59,495 nucleotides of DNA from Dialister histaminiformans (GTDB lineage: Bacteria > Bacillota > Negativicutes > Veillonellales > Dialisteraceae). Below, piece after piece: positions 14,696-23,542 of the stretch. The notes under the pieces are model-generated. The model worked only from the letters and a program-made list of their open reading frames with translations, had not been told where the DNA came from and made no database searches. The translations under genes and the position numbers were made by a program. The DNA lies in the NCBI RefSeq assembly GCF_900103425.1, contig NZ_FMXA01000012.1:12860-72354 (forward strand), given 5' to 3'. Every line of letters starts with the position of its first letter. Within the stretch, counting starts at the first letter, position 1.

Positions 14696-15241
14696 ATGAG
14701 GGGAGTTCACAGGGGGGTTATAACACTGGAGCTGGTCATCAGTCTGGGGCTGATGGCCACGCTTTGTGCTGCCATCATGCCGTCAATTACTGCTATGGTG
14801 CAGTCGGTACGCATACTGTCCCGGCGTGTGGAGGATAGTTCCACATCCCTTTTCATAGCCGATTTCCTTACGGAAAAGATAAGGAATACGGTGGAAGGGG
14901 TAGAAAAGGAGGCACGGCAGGGAAATACCTATGATTATCGGGAAGAAATGCAGGATGGTACATGGCAGACCTATACCCTGCGCCAGCAGGGCAGCCGGCT
15001 GGAGATAAGGATTCCCGGCGGATTTTCGCAGCCCATCACCGGAGGGGCCGGTGATGTGGAGACGGTGACGGATGTGGAAGGGAATCCGCTGTTTACCGTA
15101 TACACAGGAGGGCTGGTGGAAATATCGGCCATTCTGGGGAAGCCGGATGGGAAGGACCGGCAGGTATTGCACACTGCGGTGTATCCTTATGCGGAATATT
15201 TTAATAAGGGGGACATATGGGAAGTCGAAGGGGCGCAGTAA
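14696..15241 (+). CDS. Minor pseudopilin (PilW/GspJ-like)
   Basis: 181 residues. The leader ends HRG|VITLELVISLGLMATL: Gly -1, Glu +5, then the hydrophobic helix. The soluble part includes the PilW/GspJ-like early helix (SSTSLFIADFLTEKIRNTV) and a beta-rich C-terminus. GGGGGAATATTTC precedes the ATG. It overlaps the following gene by 25 bp. It is likely part of the pilus tip complex with its neighbours. Confidence 0.8.
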   Translation: MRGVHRGVITLELVISLGLMATLCAAIMPSITAMVQSVRILSRRVEDSSTSLFIADFLTEKIRNTVEGVEKEARQGNTYDYREEMQDGTWQTYTLRQQGSRLEIRIPGGFSQPITGGAGDVETVTDVEGNPLFTVYTGGLVEISAILGKPDGKDRQVLHTAVYPYAEYFNKGDIWEVEGAQ

Positions 15242-15633
15242 ACGTACTTCTTCTGTTCCTTATGATGGGTCTTACCGCAGTGGCCGGCGCACTGCTGGCT
15301 ATAACTGTACGGTCGCTTACGGCGGTCTGCTCTTATGAGAATGGCCTTTGTGCTGTATATGCGGCAGAAAGCGGGGCGCAGTATGGTCTGTCACTTCTGG
15401 AACGGGAAGGAGTACCGCAGAACCAGGTGATAGAGTTCTCCGAGGAAGGAAGGACCTGTCATGTGGAATTCAGGGATTGTGATGAAGGGGGAGGCATTCT
15501 GATTTCCCGGGGAACGCATGTGGCATCGGGGGCGGAGCGTTTTATCCGTCTGGAGTATGAGCTGAGGCCAGGGGAAACCGGATATGCTGTCATAGTGAAT
15601 AAGATTGGAGCTTCACCATGGAAAGCCAGATAA
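15217..15633 (+). CDS. PilX/GspK-like membrane-anchored protein
   Basis: 138 residues. The N-terminus (MGSRRGAVNVLLLFLMMGLTAVAGALLAI) has the RRGAVN pattern typical of PilX/GspK, where the +5 Glu is not conserved, followed by VYAAESGAQYGLSLLE, the AAESG motif common in that class. It is shorter than full GspK (about 300) and so nearer PilX. The gene overlaps its neighbours at both ends, in a tight operon. Confidence 0.75.
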   Translation: MGSRRGAVNVLLLFLMMGLTAVAGALLAITVRSLTAVCSYENGLCAVYAAESGAQYGLSLLEREGVPQNQVIEFSEEGRTCHVEFRDCDEGGGILISRGTHVASGAERFIRLEYELRPGETGYAVIVNKIGASPWKAR

Positions 15634-17054
15634 TGGAGTGGAGTCAGGGAATGGGGAAATGGCTGAAGGAATACTTCCGAAGCCGGGAAAGCCGCCGGCG
15701 TATGACCGGAGAATGGGATGCGGCGATTTCTGTCGGAGCTACCCTGTTTATGGTGACGGTAAGGAATGGACGCTTTCTGAAAGAAAAGGAATATATTCTC
15801 TCCGGCGAAGGGGAAGCCTCACTTGCTGAGGCTCTTTGTCGTGCTGAAAAAGATGGCTTTCGCCACCGGAAACTACTATGGCTCATGAATGAACCGGATT
15901 TGCGGTGTGTATGCCGGAAGTTTCCTAACATGACGGAGCCGGAACTGGAAGAAACCATACAGTGGGAAGAAGACCGGCTGTTTGGCAGTGAGCCAGTGCA
16001 GTCGGGGTATCACATCCTGTCCTACACCCCGGAAGGATATGAGGTGCTGGTGTCCGCCATACGGAAGGAAACAGGCGACAGGCTGGCCGCTGCGGCAGAA
16101 AAGGCCGGCCGGGTCATCGCCTGGGGGATTTCTCCACCGGACCTGTTTCGGATACGGGCGGGGGACAGGCCATGGATTCTGGTGCTGGGCGGTGCATCCA
16201 GGGGACAGGTATTTGCTGTAGGTGCAGAAAATACCTGGCGGTCAAAGCAGCTTCGCCTCCAGGAGGATACGGCACAGGTGCTGGCGGAATTTGCTGCCCG
16301 TGTGAAGTTTTCTCAGGAAGAAGGCAGGGTGTTCTTTTTTCCGCTGACGGATGGGGATAAGGCAGGAAAGCTGTGGTGCCAGGCGATGGAGGAGGCAGGG
16401 CTTTCTGTGACGGAACCGCTGTCCCTGCCAGGGGAAGCATTATGGAAACCCCAGGTGATGGAAGCGGCTCCTTATATGCCTGCATGCTCTATAAATCTTG
16501 CCAGAAGGGAGGACAGAGGTTTTTCCTTCTGGCAGAGTTCTTGCTGTGGAAAGAGCCGGGTACTCCTGTTCTGCCTGGCTTCATTCCTTATGATGGTACT
16601 GTCCCTTTCCTGCTGTCTGTATGCGGCGGTATCGCTGTGGAAGGCAGAAAAAGTTATGAGGGATATGGCGCCGGTGGCAGCAGCCCACGCAAAATGGGAG
16701 AAAGAAAAAGAATGGGAAAAAGCACTGGCTGAGGATCTGAATGCCTGGGAGAAGGGGAGTGGGCACTGGCAGAAACGGCTGATTTATCTGTCAGAGGCAG
16801 CCGGGACAAACGTGGTGCTTTCCTCTCTGGAGGGGCAGAATGGTGAAATACGCATTCAGGGTACCGCTATGAGCGATGAGGAGGCCAGAGCTTTTGCTGA
16901 TCTCCTGGGGGCGGCCTGGGGAGGCCAGGTGCGGATGGAAAAACTGCGCCGGGAGGAAAACTCACCGCTGCTGTCATTTTCCATGGTGTTCAGGGAAAAG
17001 GGGGAACCACAGGATGGAGGCAATCCGTCGGAAGATAAGGAAGAGCCTTTATAA
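15618..17054 (+). CDS. PilM-PilN fusion protein
   Basis: 478 residues. Residues ~30-290 look like a diverged actin-like PilM domain (ISVGATLFMVTVRNGRFL at the start, FPNMTEPELEETIQWEEDRLF as in PilM). A single membrane helix lies at ~313-341, and residues ~342-455 resemble the periplasmic part of PilN with a coiled coil (KAEKVMRDM ... KWEKEKEWEKAL) and a small beta domain. In most species PilM and PilN are separate proteins that form the inner-membrane platform with PilO. The ATG overlaps the previous gene by 16 bp. Assignment rests on architecture and neighbours; similarity is weak. Confidence 0.65.
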   Translation: MESQIMEWSQGMGKWLKEYFRSRESRRRMTGEWDAAISVGATLFMVTVRNGRFLKEKEYILSGEGEASLAEALCRAEKDGFRHRKLLWLMNEPDLRCVCRKFPNMTEPELEETIQWEEDRLFGSEPVQSGYHILSYTPEGYEVLVSAIRKETGDRLAAAAEKAGRVIAWGISPPDLFRIRAGDRPWILVLGGASRGQVFAVGAENTWRSKQLRLQEDTAQVLAEFAARVKFSQEEGRVFFFPLTDGDKAGKLWCQAMEEAGLSVTEPLSLPGEALWKPQVMEAAPYMPACSINLARREDRGFSFWQSSCCGKSRVLLFCLASFLMMVLSLSCCLYAAVSLWKAEKVMRDMAPVAAAHAKWEKEKEWEKALAEDLNAWEKGSGHWQKRLIYLSEAAGTNVVLSSLEGQNGEIRIQGTAMSDEEARAFADLLGAAWGGQVRMEKLRREENSPLLSFSMVFREKGEPQDGGNPSEDKEEPL

Positions 17055-17580
17055 GGCGGGCAGGCGGGGACTGGTGCTCATGGCTCTTCTGTTTTTGTGC
17101 ATGACTTTCTGTCTTGGGCAGGTGCAGAGCCGCATGGAGGCTGAGACATTACGGTTGACGCAGGAAGCGGAGAATCTCCGGCAATGGAAGGCGGAAAGAA
17201 ATGGAATTTCCATGGAGGAGCCACCCCAATGGGCAGAATCAGGAGAAGAGGAGGCCATTCATGGGTTTGAGAAGGCCGGTTTGCATATCCTGTCCAGGGA
17301 AGAACAGGAGGAAGAAGAAAAAAATACAGGGAAAATAAGAAAAGAACATATTTTGTTGCATGGGACCTACATACAGCTGCTCCAATCTTTTGATATAATA
17401 AAGAGCGAATATAGAGGGGCGTCCTTTACGGTGTTCTCCATAACCCGTGATGACACGGGGCTTTCCATCAAAGGAGAACTGAGGACATTCCGCAGCCGAG
17501 GTACATATGAAGAAGAGAAATATCGTCCTCATCGGTCCGATGGGGACAGGGAAGAGCAGAGCGGCGCGGATTCTGGCTGA
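17014..17580 (+). CDS. PilO-like protein
   Basis: 188 residues: a basic N-terminus, one membrane helix (GLVLMALLFLCMTFCLG), a coiled coil (MEAETLRLTQEAENLRQWKAE) and a ferredoxin-like C-terminal region (GTYIQLLQSFDIIKSEYRG...FTVFSITRDDTGLSIKGELRTF), the usual PilO plan. It begins inside the end of the PilM-N gene (41-bp overlap). Its last ~25 residues overlap the next gene's start by 74 bp and are very polar, so the native stop may have moved. No PilB, PilC, PilT or PilQ is in the window. Confidence 0.7.
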   Translation: MEAIRRKIRKSLYKAGRRGLVLMALLFLCMTFCLGQVQSRMEAETLRLTQEAENLRQWKAERNGISMEEPPQWAESGEEEAIHGFEKAGLHILSREEQEEEEKNTGKIRKEHILLHGTYIQLLQSFDIIKSEYRGASFTVFSITRDDTGLSIKGELRTFRSRGTYEEEKYRPHRSDGDREEQSGADSG

Positions 17581-18082
17581 TGGCTTAGGCTGGCAGCTGG
17601 CCGATACAGACCGCATCATGGAAAAAGAAACAGGCATGAAAATGGCAGAGTACTGGCGGGTGGCAGGTGCGGAAGAATTTCAGAAGAAAGAGCTTGAAAT
17701 TATTCGACGTGTAAGGTTTTATCACGAGGCTGTCATTGCTGTCGGTGGAAATTATCCTATGACAGAACAGAAATTTAATTTACTGCAGCAGTATGGGCTG
17801 GTAGTGCTCATGTATGCCCATTCCTTCCGGCTCGCTGAGCGGGTGAAGAAGAAAATAGGGAAGAGGCCCACCATGGATTACAATGACGTGGAGGGGTTTG
17901 TCCGCCGCATGCGCCGAAAATGGATGAAATGGAGCGGCCGGGCGGATCTGGTGATAAACACCACCAGTTGTCATCCGGCGCAGTCCGCACTGACTATAGC
18001 CAGATTTATTGACAGACATCATATCAAATTCCTGAAGAGGATGAAGAAAAGAAGAAATGGTCACGGTCATTCCAGTCGATAG
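17507..18082 (+). CDS. Shikimate kinase-like protein, atypical substrate site
   Basis: 191 residues. The Walker A loop GPMGTGKS and DTD (LADTDRIMEKETG) are intact, and GKRPTM keeps the RP of the family. Two positions that normally hold shikimate have changed: the FRxxE arginine is glutamine (EFQKKE) and the GGG loop reads AVGGNYPM. The C-terminal ADLVINTT region is present, but the usual Tyr before it is Trp. It may still phosphorylate shikimate or may act on something else. GAGG lies five bases before the ATG. It overlaps the pilO-like gene, so it is read with the pilin operon. Confidence 0.75.
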   Translation: MKKRNIVLIGPMGTGKSRAARILADGLGWQLADTDRIMEKETGMKMAEYWRVAGAEEFQKKELEIIRRVRFYHEAVIAVGGNYPMTEQKFNLLQQYGLVVLMYAHSFRLAERVKKKIGKRPTMDYNDVEGFVRRMRRKWMKWSGRADLVINTTSCHPAQSALTIARFIDRHHIKFLKRMKKRRNGHGHSSR

Positions 18083-18141
18083 GGAAGAACGTACAGTTTC
18101 TATCTTGACTCTTCATAAGATAAGGAAAGGAGCGGTTAGTT

Positions 18142-19137
18142 ATGAAGACCATTGGTGTGCTTACCAGCGGAGGGGATTCGCCGGGAATGAATGCAGCCGT
18201 GCGGGGTGTCCTCCGTGCAGCGTTCCATCATGGACTTTCCGTATGCGGCATCCGCCAGGGGTATAAGGGACTTCTCCATGAGGATATTGTGCCGATGAAA
18301 CCGTACATGGCCGGTGGCATAGTTCACCGTGGCGGTACGATTCTCAAAACGGCCAGATGTCTGGAATTTAAAGAAGAAAATATGCAGAAAAAGGCAGCAG
18401 ATATTCTGAGAAAGCACCACATTGACGGATTGGTAGTCATTGGCGGTGATGGCTCCCTTAAAGGGGCAGAGGCGCTGTATCGTCAGGGGATTTCTGTGGT
18501 CACCCTTCCGGGGACCATTGATAATGATATGCCGGGGACGGATGAGACCATTGGGTTCGACAGTGCGGTGAACACGGTGCTTCAGGCCGTGCATAAGATA
18601 AGGGACACAGCATCCTCCCATGACCGGGCGGCTGTGGTGGAAGTTATGGGCCGCCATGCCGGGCACATTGCGCTGGCAGCGGGACTTGCCTGTGGGGCAG
18701 AATACATTCTGGTGCCGGAAGTACCGTTCAGTCGGGAAAAGCTGGCGGTGAGTCTGGAAGAACAGATGAAGGCCGGACGTACCAACAGCATCGTCATCTG
18801 TGCAGAAGGTGCTGATGACGGCCGTGCTCTGGGCATGTGGCTTAAGGAGAGGACAGATATCGATATCTGCATGACCAACCTGGGCTATGTGCAGCGAGGC
18901 GGAGAACCCACCGCCAGGGATGCCATTCTGGGCGGAGTGCTGGGAGCGTCTGCCGTAGAGGCACTCACGGTCCATGGATTTACTCATCATGTGGTAGGCG
19001 TGGAACGGAGCCGGGTTATCTATACGCCCTATGAACAGGCGGAAGAAAAGAGACGCACGTTCTCCCGCCCACTGTATGATCTGGCTGCCATGCTGGGGGC
19101 GGCGCAGGATGAATTTTCTATAGAAGAAAAATTCTGA
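18142..19137 (+). CDS. pfkA: 6-phosphofructokinase (ATP-dependent)
   Basis: 331 residues. GVLTSGGDSPGMNAA, IGGDGSLKGA (Gly after GGD as in ATP-using enzymes), LPGTIDNDMPGTDETIGFD with the catalytic Asp, and VEVMGRHAGHIAL are all as in bacterial PfkA. It phosphorylates fructose 6-phosphate, the committed step of glycolysis. AAGGAGCGG precedes the ATG. No separate promoter is obvious in the 59-bp gap after the shikimate-kinase-like gene. An early Arg of the allosteric region is present (RQGYKG). Confidence 0.95.
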   Translation: MKTIGVLTSGGDSPGMNAAVRGVLRAAFHHGLSVCGIRQGYKGLLHEDIVPMKPYMAGGIVHRGGTILKTARCLEFKEENMQKKAADILRKHHIDGLVVIGGDGSLKGAEALYRQGISVVTLPGTIDNDMPGTDETIGFDSAVNTVLQAVHKIRDTASSHDRAAVVEVMGRHAGHIALAAGLACGAEYILVPEVPFSREKLAVSLEEQMKAGRTNSIVICAEGADDGRALGMWLKERTDIDICMTNLGYVQRGGEPTARDAILGGVLGASAVEALTVHGFTHHVVGVERSRVIYTPYEQAEEKRRTFSRPLYDLAAMLGAAQDEFSIEEKF

Positions 19138-19225
19138 GGCATGACCATCGGAAGCAATAAAGTTTGAAACAGGGGAAGGGAAAGCGGGAAAACGCATAAA
19201 TTCCCTTGAAAATAAGGGCTTTTTG

Positions 19226-19254
19226 TTGACAGTATTAGATTATTTTAATATAAT
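19226..19254 (+). promoter_or_regulatory. Consensus promoter of rpmH operon
   Basis: TTGACA, 17-bp spacer, TATAAT: a perfect sigma-70/A consensus, as expected for a ribosomal gene, 62 bp before the rpmH start. Confidence 0.9.
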
Positions 19255-19315
19255 TGGTTCGTTACGGTGTATGAAAAAGCACCACAGCCATGACATAAGC
19301 AAGGAGGTGTTAAGC

Positions 19316-19459
19316 ATGGCAAAAGGTAAGATGACTTATCAGCCAAACAACCTTTGGCGTAAACGTACCCACGGTTTCCGCGCTCGTATGAAGACTAAGG
19401 CCGGCCGTATCGTGCTCAAGAGAAGAAGAGCTAAGGGTAGAAAAGTATTAAGTGCCTAA
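19316..19459 (+). CDS. rpmH: Ribosomal protein L34
   Basis: 47 residues. [21 protein letters not shown] and [12 protein letters not shown] are the standard L34 blocks. The N-terminus has three or four extra residues (MAKGK) compared with the usual MKRTYQPNN. AAGGAGGTG lies before the ATG. It is first gene of the conserved rpmH-rnpA-yidD-yidC-jag cluster; dnaA, which often adjoins it, is not here (pfkA is upstream instead). Confidence 0.97.
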   Translation: MAKGKMTYQPNNLWRKRTHGFRARMKTKAGRIVLKRRRAKGRKVLSA

Positions 19460-19838
19460 TGTAGAAGAACGGAAAGAAGACAGGCGGTACACGCTTGATC
19501 GCTCTTTCCGTATCCGGCAAAGCAGAGAGTACCGCAGGGTATATGCCCGTGGGAAAAGGTTCACAAACAGAGCAGCGCTTATGTATGTGGCAAAGGCTAA
19601 AAACAAACCTGTCCGTATTGGGTTTGTAGCTACCAAACATATTGGCCATGCTTTTGCAAGAAACCGTGCAAAACGCCTGATGAAAGAAGTGTACCGTCTT
19701 CATCGGCATGAACTTGCTTCCGGCCATGAAGTTATCATGCTGGCCGGCTCTTTTTTGACCGGCGCTTCTTTTTCAGAAGCGGAAAAGGCCATTCTGGCGT
19801 TGTGGCGTAAAGCAGGACTTATGGAGCGTAAGAAATGA
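19452..19838 (+). CDS. rnpA: Ribonuclease P protein component
   Basis: 128 residues. The RNA-binding core is clear: [47 protein letters not shown] (the RNR motif) and GHEVIMLA. It assists RNase P RNA in tRNA 5' processing. It starts at GTG overlapping the rpmH stop by eight bases, so it is translationally coupled. Confidence 0.95.
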   Translation: MPNVEERKEDRRYTLDRSFRIRQSREYRRVYARGKRFTNRAALMYVAKAKNKPVRIGFVATKHIGHAFARNRAKRLMKEVYRLHRHELASGHEVIMLAGSFLTGASFSEAEKAILALWRKAGLMERKK

Positions 19839-20047
19839 TGAAAGGCGTATTACTTTCGATGATTCGGTTTTATCGTCTGTTCATTTCGCCCCTCAAGTCT
19901 CCCTGCTGCCGGTTCATACCGACATGCAGTGAATACGCGCTGGAAGCAATTCAGAAATATGGAGCAATCAAAGGCAGCTGGCTTGCGGTCAAACGGATTT
20001 TAAAATGTCATCCTTTTCATAAGGGTGGCTATGATCCGGTTCCGTAG
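19835..20047 (+). CDS. yidD: Membrane protein insertion efficiency factor YidD
   Basis: 70 residues. [29 protein letters not shown] and [18 protein letters not shown] are the family signature with its three conserved cysteines. It overlaps the rnpA stop by four bases. It is a cytoplasmic amphipathic protein that aids YidC-dependent insertion. Confidence 0.95.
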   Translation: MMKGVLLSMIRFYRLFISPLKSPCCRFIPTCSEYALEAIQKYGAIKGSWLAVKRILKCHPFHKGGYDPVP

Positions 20048-20173
20048 GCTGCTGCTTTTTTGCTACCGGAAGAATTATCAGTTACAGAGTCTATCGACTC
20101 TTCCTCTTCTTTTTGAAATTGAGAAAAGAAGGTATGTTGGGCGGATGAAATTAAGGCCGCACAAGGAGAACAT

Positions 20174-21037
20174 ATGAGCCATTTTCAGATTCCGATTTTC
20201 AGCACGCTGGTAGGCTGGCTGGCCGATATGATGGCGTGGGCTGTGCAGTTTTTCTATAATCTGACAGCAAGCCTGGGGTTCCCAAGCTACGGTATTGCGA
20301 TCATTATCCTTACCATCGTCATTAAGGTGCTTCTGCTTCCTTTTGCACTGAAGCAGATTAAATCCATGAAGGGCATGCAGGAAATTCAGCCAAAGGTAGC
20401 AGCGCTTCAGAAAAAATATAAGAACGACAGAGCGAAGCTGTCTATTGAAATGCAGAAGCTTTACCGGGAACACAACATTTCCCCGCTGGCAGGATGTCTG
20501 CCACTTCTCATTCAGATGCCATTCCTGGTTTCCATTTTCTATGCGCTGCAGGGATTTCAGTATGATTCTGCACATGCCAGCTTCCTCTGGCTGTCCAGCC
20601 TGGCATCCAAGGACCCGACCTATGTGCTTCCGATTCTGTCCGCAGTAAGTACATGGGCATTGTCTGCACAGACAGCACCGAAGAATGCAGAAGGGCCTCA
20701 GAAGATGATGACCTATTTCATGCCTCTCTTCATTGGTTATATTTCCATCAACTTCCCAAGTGGTCTGGTTATTTACTGGGTAGTCAGCAACCTGTTCCAG
20801 CTGGTTCAGCAGACTATTGTGTTCCACAAGGATAAGGGCCTGCGCTCAGTAATCAACAATGATTCCCGTGAAAAGAAGGGCGTATTCACCATTCATGCCG
20901 ATGGAACCCGGGACAACGCACCAAAGGGCAAACGTCATACACCGAGGGATGCACGCCGGGCTAAGCGGGTTATGCGTAAGGAACTGGAAGAAGCCATTGA
21001 AGGTAAGGTAGACCACGACAGTGATTCTAAGGAGTGA
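20174..21037 (+). CDS. yidC: Membrane protein insertase YidC/OxaA
   Basis: 287 residues with five membrane helices of the YidC2/Oxa1 core: GIAIIILTIVIKVLLLPF with the conserved hydrophilic-groove Arg position taken by Lys, KSMKGMQEIQPKVAALQKKY (cytoplasmic coiled coil) and NISPLAGCLPLLIQMPFLVSIFYAL. The N-terminus has no lipoprotein signal and no large periplasmic domain. The C-terminal tail is very basic (KGKRHTPRDARRAKRVMRKEL), fitting ribosome contact. It inserts membrane proteins with or without Sec. Confidence 0.95.
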   Translation: MSHFQIPIFSTLVGWLADMMAWAVQFFYNLTASLGFPSYGIAIIILTIVIKVLLLPFALKQIKSMKGMQEIQPKVAALQKKYKNDRAKLSIEMQKLYREHNISPLAGCLPLLIQMPFLVSIFYALQGFQYDSAHASFLWLSSLASKDPTYVLPILSAVSTWALSAQTAPKNAEGPQKMMTYFMPLFIGYISINFPSGLVIYWVVSNLFQLVQQTIVFHKDKGLRSVINNDSREKKGVFTIHADGTRDNAPKGKRHTPRDARRAKRVMRKELEEAIEGKVDHDSDSKE

Positions 21038-21042
21038 TACGA

Positions 21043-22023
21043 ATGAAAACGGTAAGGATTACAGCAAAAACTGTAGATGAAGCGGTTGCTGAAGGATTGC
21101 GAAAGCTGGGAGCAACCCGCGAAGAGGCCGTTGTCCGTGTCATTGAAGAACCGACAGGCGGTCTGTTCGGATTGCTGCGCAAAAAGCCGGCAGTAGTAGA
21201 AATTTCTGTGCCGGACCTGGCAGGATCCACCGATATTGCCGAAGAAGCGGCACGCGTAGTCAGTGAAGCCTTCCATGACGTGGAAGAACCGAAGAAGGAC
21301 GAGGTTCCTCAGAAAGAAGAGCCGGTACCCATGGCCGAACCAGTACTTCCTGGTGAAAAGATAGGTGGACGTACGGCCGGTGAACCGGGGGCAAAACGGC
21401 ATATAGGTCTGGTTTCCACTCCGGAAGAACAGGAACCGGAAGCAGAAACAAAACTGGCTCCTCAGGAACCGGTGGAACCCGAAACGGTGAAAGCGGAAAA
21501 GGCTCCGGAAACAAAGCCGGAAGCAAAGATCAGCCGCAGGGAAAGAGAAGAATTCACCTTTTCTGAAGAAGAACAGAACGAAACGGCAGAAGCAGCCCGG
21601 GAATTCCTGAAAGGGGTATTCCAGGCCATGGATCTTAAGATTACCGTGGAAAAGATGCTGAGCCGTGAACAGATTCTGTTGACCCTGCATGGGGAACGTC
21701 TGGGCCTCCTCATCGGAAAGCATGGACAGACCCTGGATGCACTGCAGTATCTTACCAATCTGGCAGCAGGAAAGAAGTATCATCATCATTACTTCATCCT
21801 TCTGGATGCGGAAAATTACAGAAGCCGCCGCAAACAGACATTGGAAAATCTGGCAGCCCGCTGTGCAAGTAAGGCTAAACATACCGGTGAGCCGGTTAAG
21901 CTGGAACCGATGCCGGCCGGGGAACGCAAGATTATCCACATGGCACTGAAAGATGACCCGCTCATCAGTACGGATAGCGAAGGCGAAGTACCGTATCGCT
22001 ATGTCGTTGTAAAACTGAAATAA
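21043..22023 (+). CDS. jag: Jag/KhpB (EloR) RNA-binding protein
   Basis: 326 residues. The Jag N-terminal domain (VRITAKTVDEAVAEGLRKLG ... GGLFGLLRKKPAVVEI) is at ~1-50. A long acidic, Glu/Pro-rich linker follows (~75-175), then a KH domain with LIGKHGQTLDALQYL, and an R3H domain (AARCASKAKHTGEPV ... PAGERKIIHMAL) to the end. ATG 21043 is chosen because AAGGAGTGA lies eight bases upstream. In other Bacillota this protein helps control cell elongation with KhpA. Terminator at 22031. Confidence 0.93.
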   Translation: MKTVRITAKTVDEAVAEGLRKLGATREEAVVRVIEEPTGGLFGLLRKKPAVVEISVPDLAGSTDIAEEAARVVSEAFHDVEEPKKDEVPQKEEPVPMAEPVLPGEKIGGRTAGEPGAKRHIGLVSTPEEQEPEAETKLAPQEPVEPETVKAEKAPETKPEAKISRREREEFTFSEEEQNETAEAAREFLKGVFQAMDLKITVEKMLSREQILLTLHGERLGLLIGKHGQTLDALQYLTNLAAGKKYHHHYFILLDAENYRSRRKQTLENLAARCASKAKHTGEPVKLEPMPAGERKIIHMALKDDPLISTDSEGEVPYRYVVVKLK

Positions 22024-22030
22024 ATCCTGA

Positions 22031-22068
22031 CAATCCGACCGGCAGACCATCTACCGGCGGATTGTTTT
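22031..22068 (+). terminator. Terminator after jag
   Basis: CAATCCGACCGG pairs with CCGGCGGATTG, followed by TTTT. Confidence 0.8.
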
Positions 22069-22086
22069 GATATAAGGAGAATTGCG

Positions 22087-22548
22087 ATGAAAAAATGGAT
22101 AGTTATGCTGGCGCTGGCTGCAATGAGTTTCACTGGCCACGCCTATGCGGCATTTTATGATAATTCGGCACAGTACATGATAGCCAGTGATACGATGGAA
22201 GGAAAATTCTATCTGGACCGTTCCTCTATCCGCCAGGAAGAACCGACGGAAAGCAATCCCTGTGCCATCCGCTTTGCCATCCTGTCCGTTCCCAGAAATG
22301 GCGGCATGCTGGAGCGCACATGGTATACCGTGTATTACGATAAGGCCAATGGAATAGCATCCTATCAGGTCATCGGTGCCGATGCTCTGGATGCGGATGG
22401 CAATGTATCTGGTATCACTTCAACCCGCGGCGCCGGGGCCATGAAGCGGGCCATTCCTCTCCGGTCCAATATGTACTATCTGGCTGATGCGTGCTATCTT
22501 TATTTTAATCACGAACATTTCTACAGCCGTCTGGCGGATACGAAGTAA
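22087..22548 (+). CDS. Exported hypothetical protein
   Basis: 153 residues. A clear signal peptide (MKKWIVMLALAAMSFTGHAYA, cut before AFYDNS) is followed by a mature domain of ~132 residues with two or three Cys. MEGKFYLDRSSIRQEE, MLERTWYTVYYDKANGIASYQV and a final YLYFNHEHFYSRL suggest a small beta-rich envelope protein of the type common as 'hypothetical' in Negativicutes. No function can be named. AAGGAG precedes the ATG. Confidence 0.7.
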   Translation: MKKWIVMLALAAMSFTGHAYAAFYDNSAQYMIASDTMEGKFYLDRSSIRQEEPTESNPCAIRFAILSVPRNGGMLERTWYTVYYDKANGIASYQVIGADALDADGNVSGITSTRGAGAMKRAIPLRSNMYYLADACYLYFNHEHFYSRLADTK

Positions 22549-22600
22549 CACCGGAGAATGTTTGCAGTAATTTCGGATATTGCAGGATAAGGTAGGTTTT

Positions 22601-23305
22601 ATGCAGGCAGTCATTATTAATACACTGGCCATTGCCATCGCGTCACTGATTGGGCTCTGCCTCCGGCGAGGTCTGCCAAAACGCATAACCGACGCAGTTA
22701 TGCAGGCACTGGGATTATGTACCATACTTATTGGTATACAGGGAGCGGCAGGGGAAAAACATATCCTGATCCTTATTGTTTCGGTGGTAATCGGAATCCT
22801 TATCGGCGAATGGGGAGACTGGGATGGTCATGTGAATCGATGGGCTGAAAAAGTCACTTCACGCTATACAAAATCGGGAGATGGTGCGGGGATTGCCAAC
22901 GCGTTTATCACCTCCTGCCTCATTATGAATGTAGGGGCCATGGTTATTGTCGGATCTCTGGCAGCCGGGCTGGCAGAGGACTATACGATGCTTTACACTA
23001 AGTCCCTGCTTGATTTTGTGAGTGGTATTATGTTAAGTGCTGCCATGGGGATCGGTGTCATGGGATCGGCAGTCTTTACTCTGGTTTTTCAGGGGGGCAT
23101 TGTCCTGCTGGCTCAATATGTGGCGCCGTTTTGTTCTCCTCTCCTTATTGAGGAATTGTCCCATACGGGAAGTCTTCTCATACTGGCCATTGGGCTTAAT
23201 ATGATAGGTCTTACCCGGTTCAAGGTACTGAATTATGTGCCGGCTCTGGTGGCCATACCATTCGTGCTATGGATATCTCAGATCATTTCTCAATGGCTGG
23301 CGTGA
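22601..23305 (+). CDS. DUF554 family membrane protein
   Basis: 234 residues with about seven membrane helices. INTLAIAIASLIGLCLRRGLP, GIQGA, IGILIGEW, SCLIMNVGAMVIVGSL and the terminal LNMIGLTRFKVLNYVPAL follow the DUF554 (YdfK) pattern. It is thought to be a transporter; substrate unknown. The start at 22601 (MQAVIIN) is preferred over the upstream frame at 22580; AAGGTAGG precedes it. Confidence 0.85.
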   Translation: MQAVIINTLAIAIASLIGLCLRRGLPKRITDAVMQALGLCTILIGIQGAAGEKHILILIVSVVIGILIGEWGDWDGHVNRWAEKVTSRYTKSGDGAGIANAFITSCLIMNVGAMVIVGSLAAGLAEDYTMLYTKSLLDFVSGIMLSAAMGIGVMGSAVFTLVFQGGIVLLAQYVAPFCSPLLIEELSHTGSLLILAIGLNMIGLTRFKVLNYVPALVAIPFVLWISQIISQWLA

Positions 23306-23320
23306 ATTAGATAAAGCTGT

Positions 23321-23366
23321 AAAATGTGGAGTATATTGCGTAAAAGCGATGACTCCGCATTTTTTA
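23321..23366 (+). terminator. Terminator after DUF554 gene
   Basis: AAAATGTGGAGT pairs with ACTCCGCATTTTTT. Confidence 0.75.
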
Positions 23367-23542
23367 TTTCGACCTGAAATGTCAATAAAATGTGGACTGA
23401 TTATACAAAAGGCAGAGATAAATGCAGAAAAGAGACGTTTTTGATATAAAAATGGTCATCTCTTGTTAAATTTGCATGGTAGGAGTTCTTTATGTCGAAT
23501 TGATATAGAATTGCATTGCGTTTTTCCTGTTTTTAGCATACT

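Noticed and set aside
19140-19315. Possible replication origin near rpmH
   Set aside because: dnaA is absent, pfkA is adjacent, and no cluster of DnaA boxes was seen.
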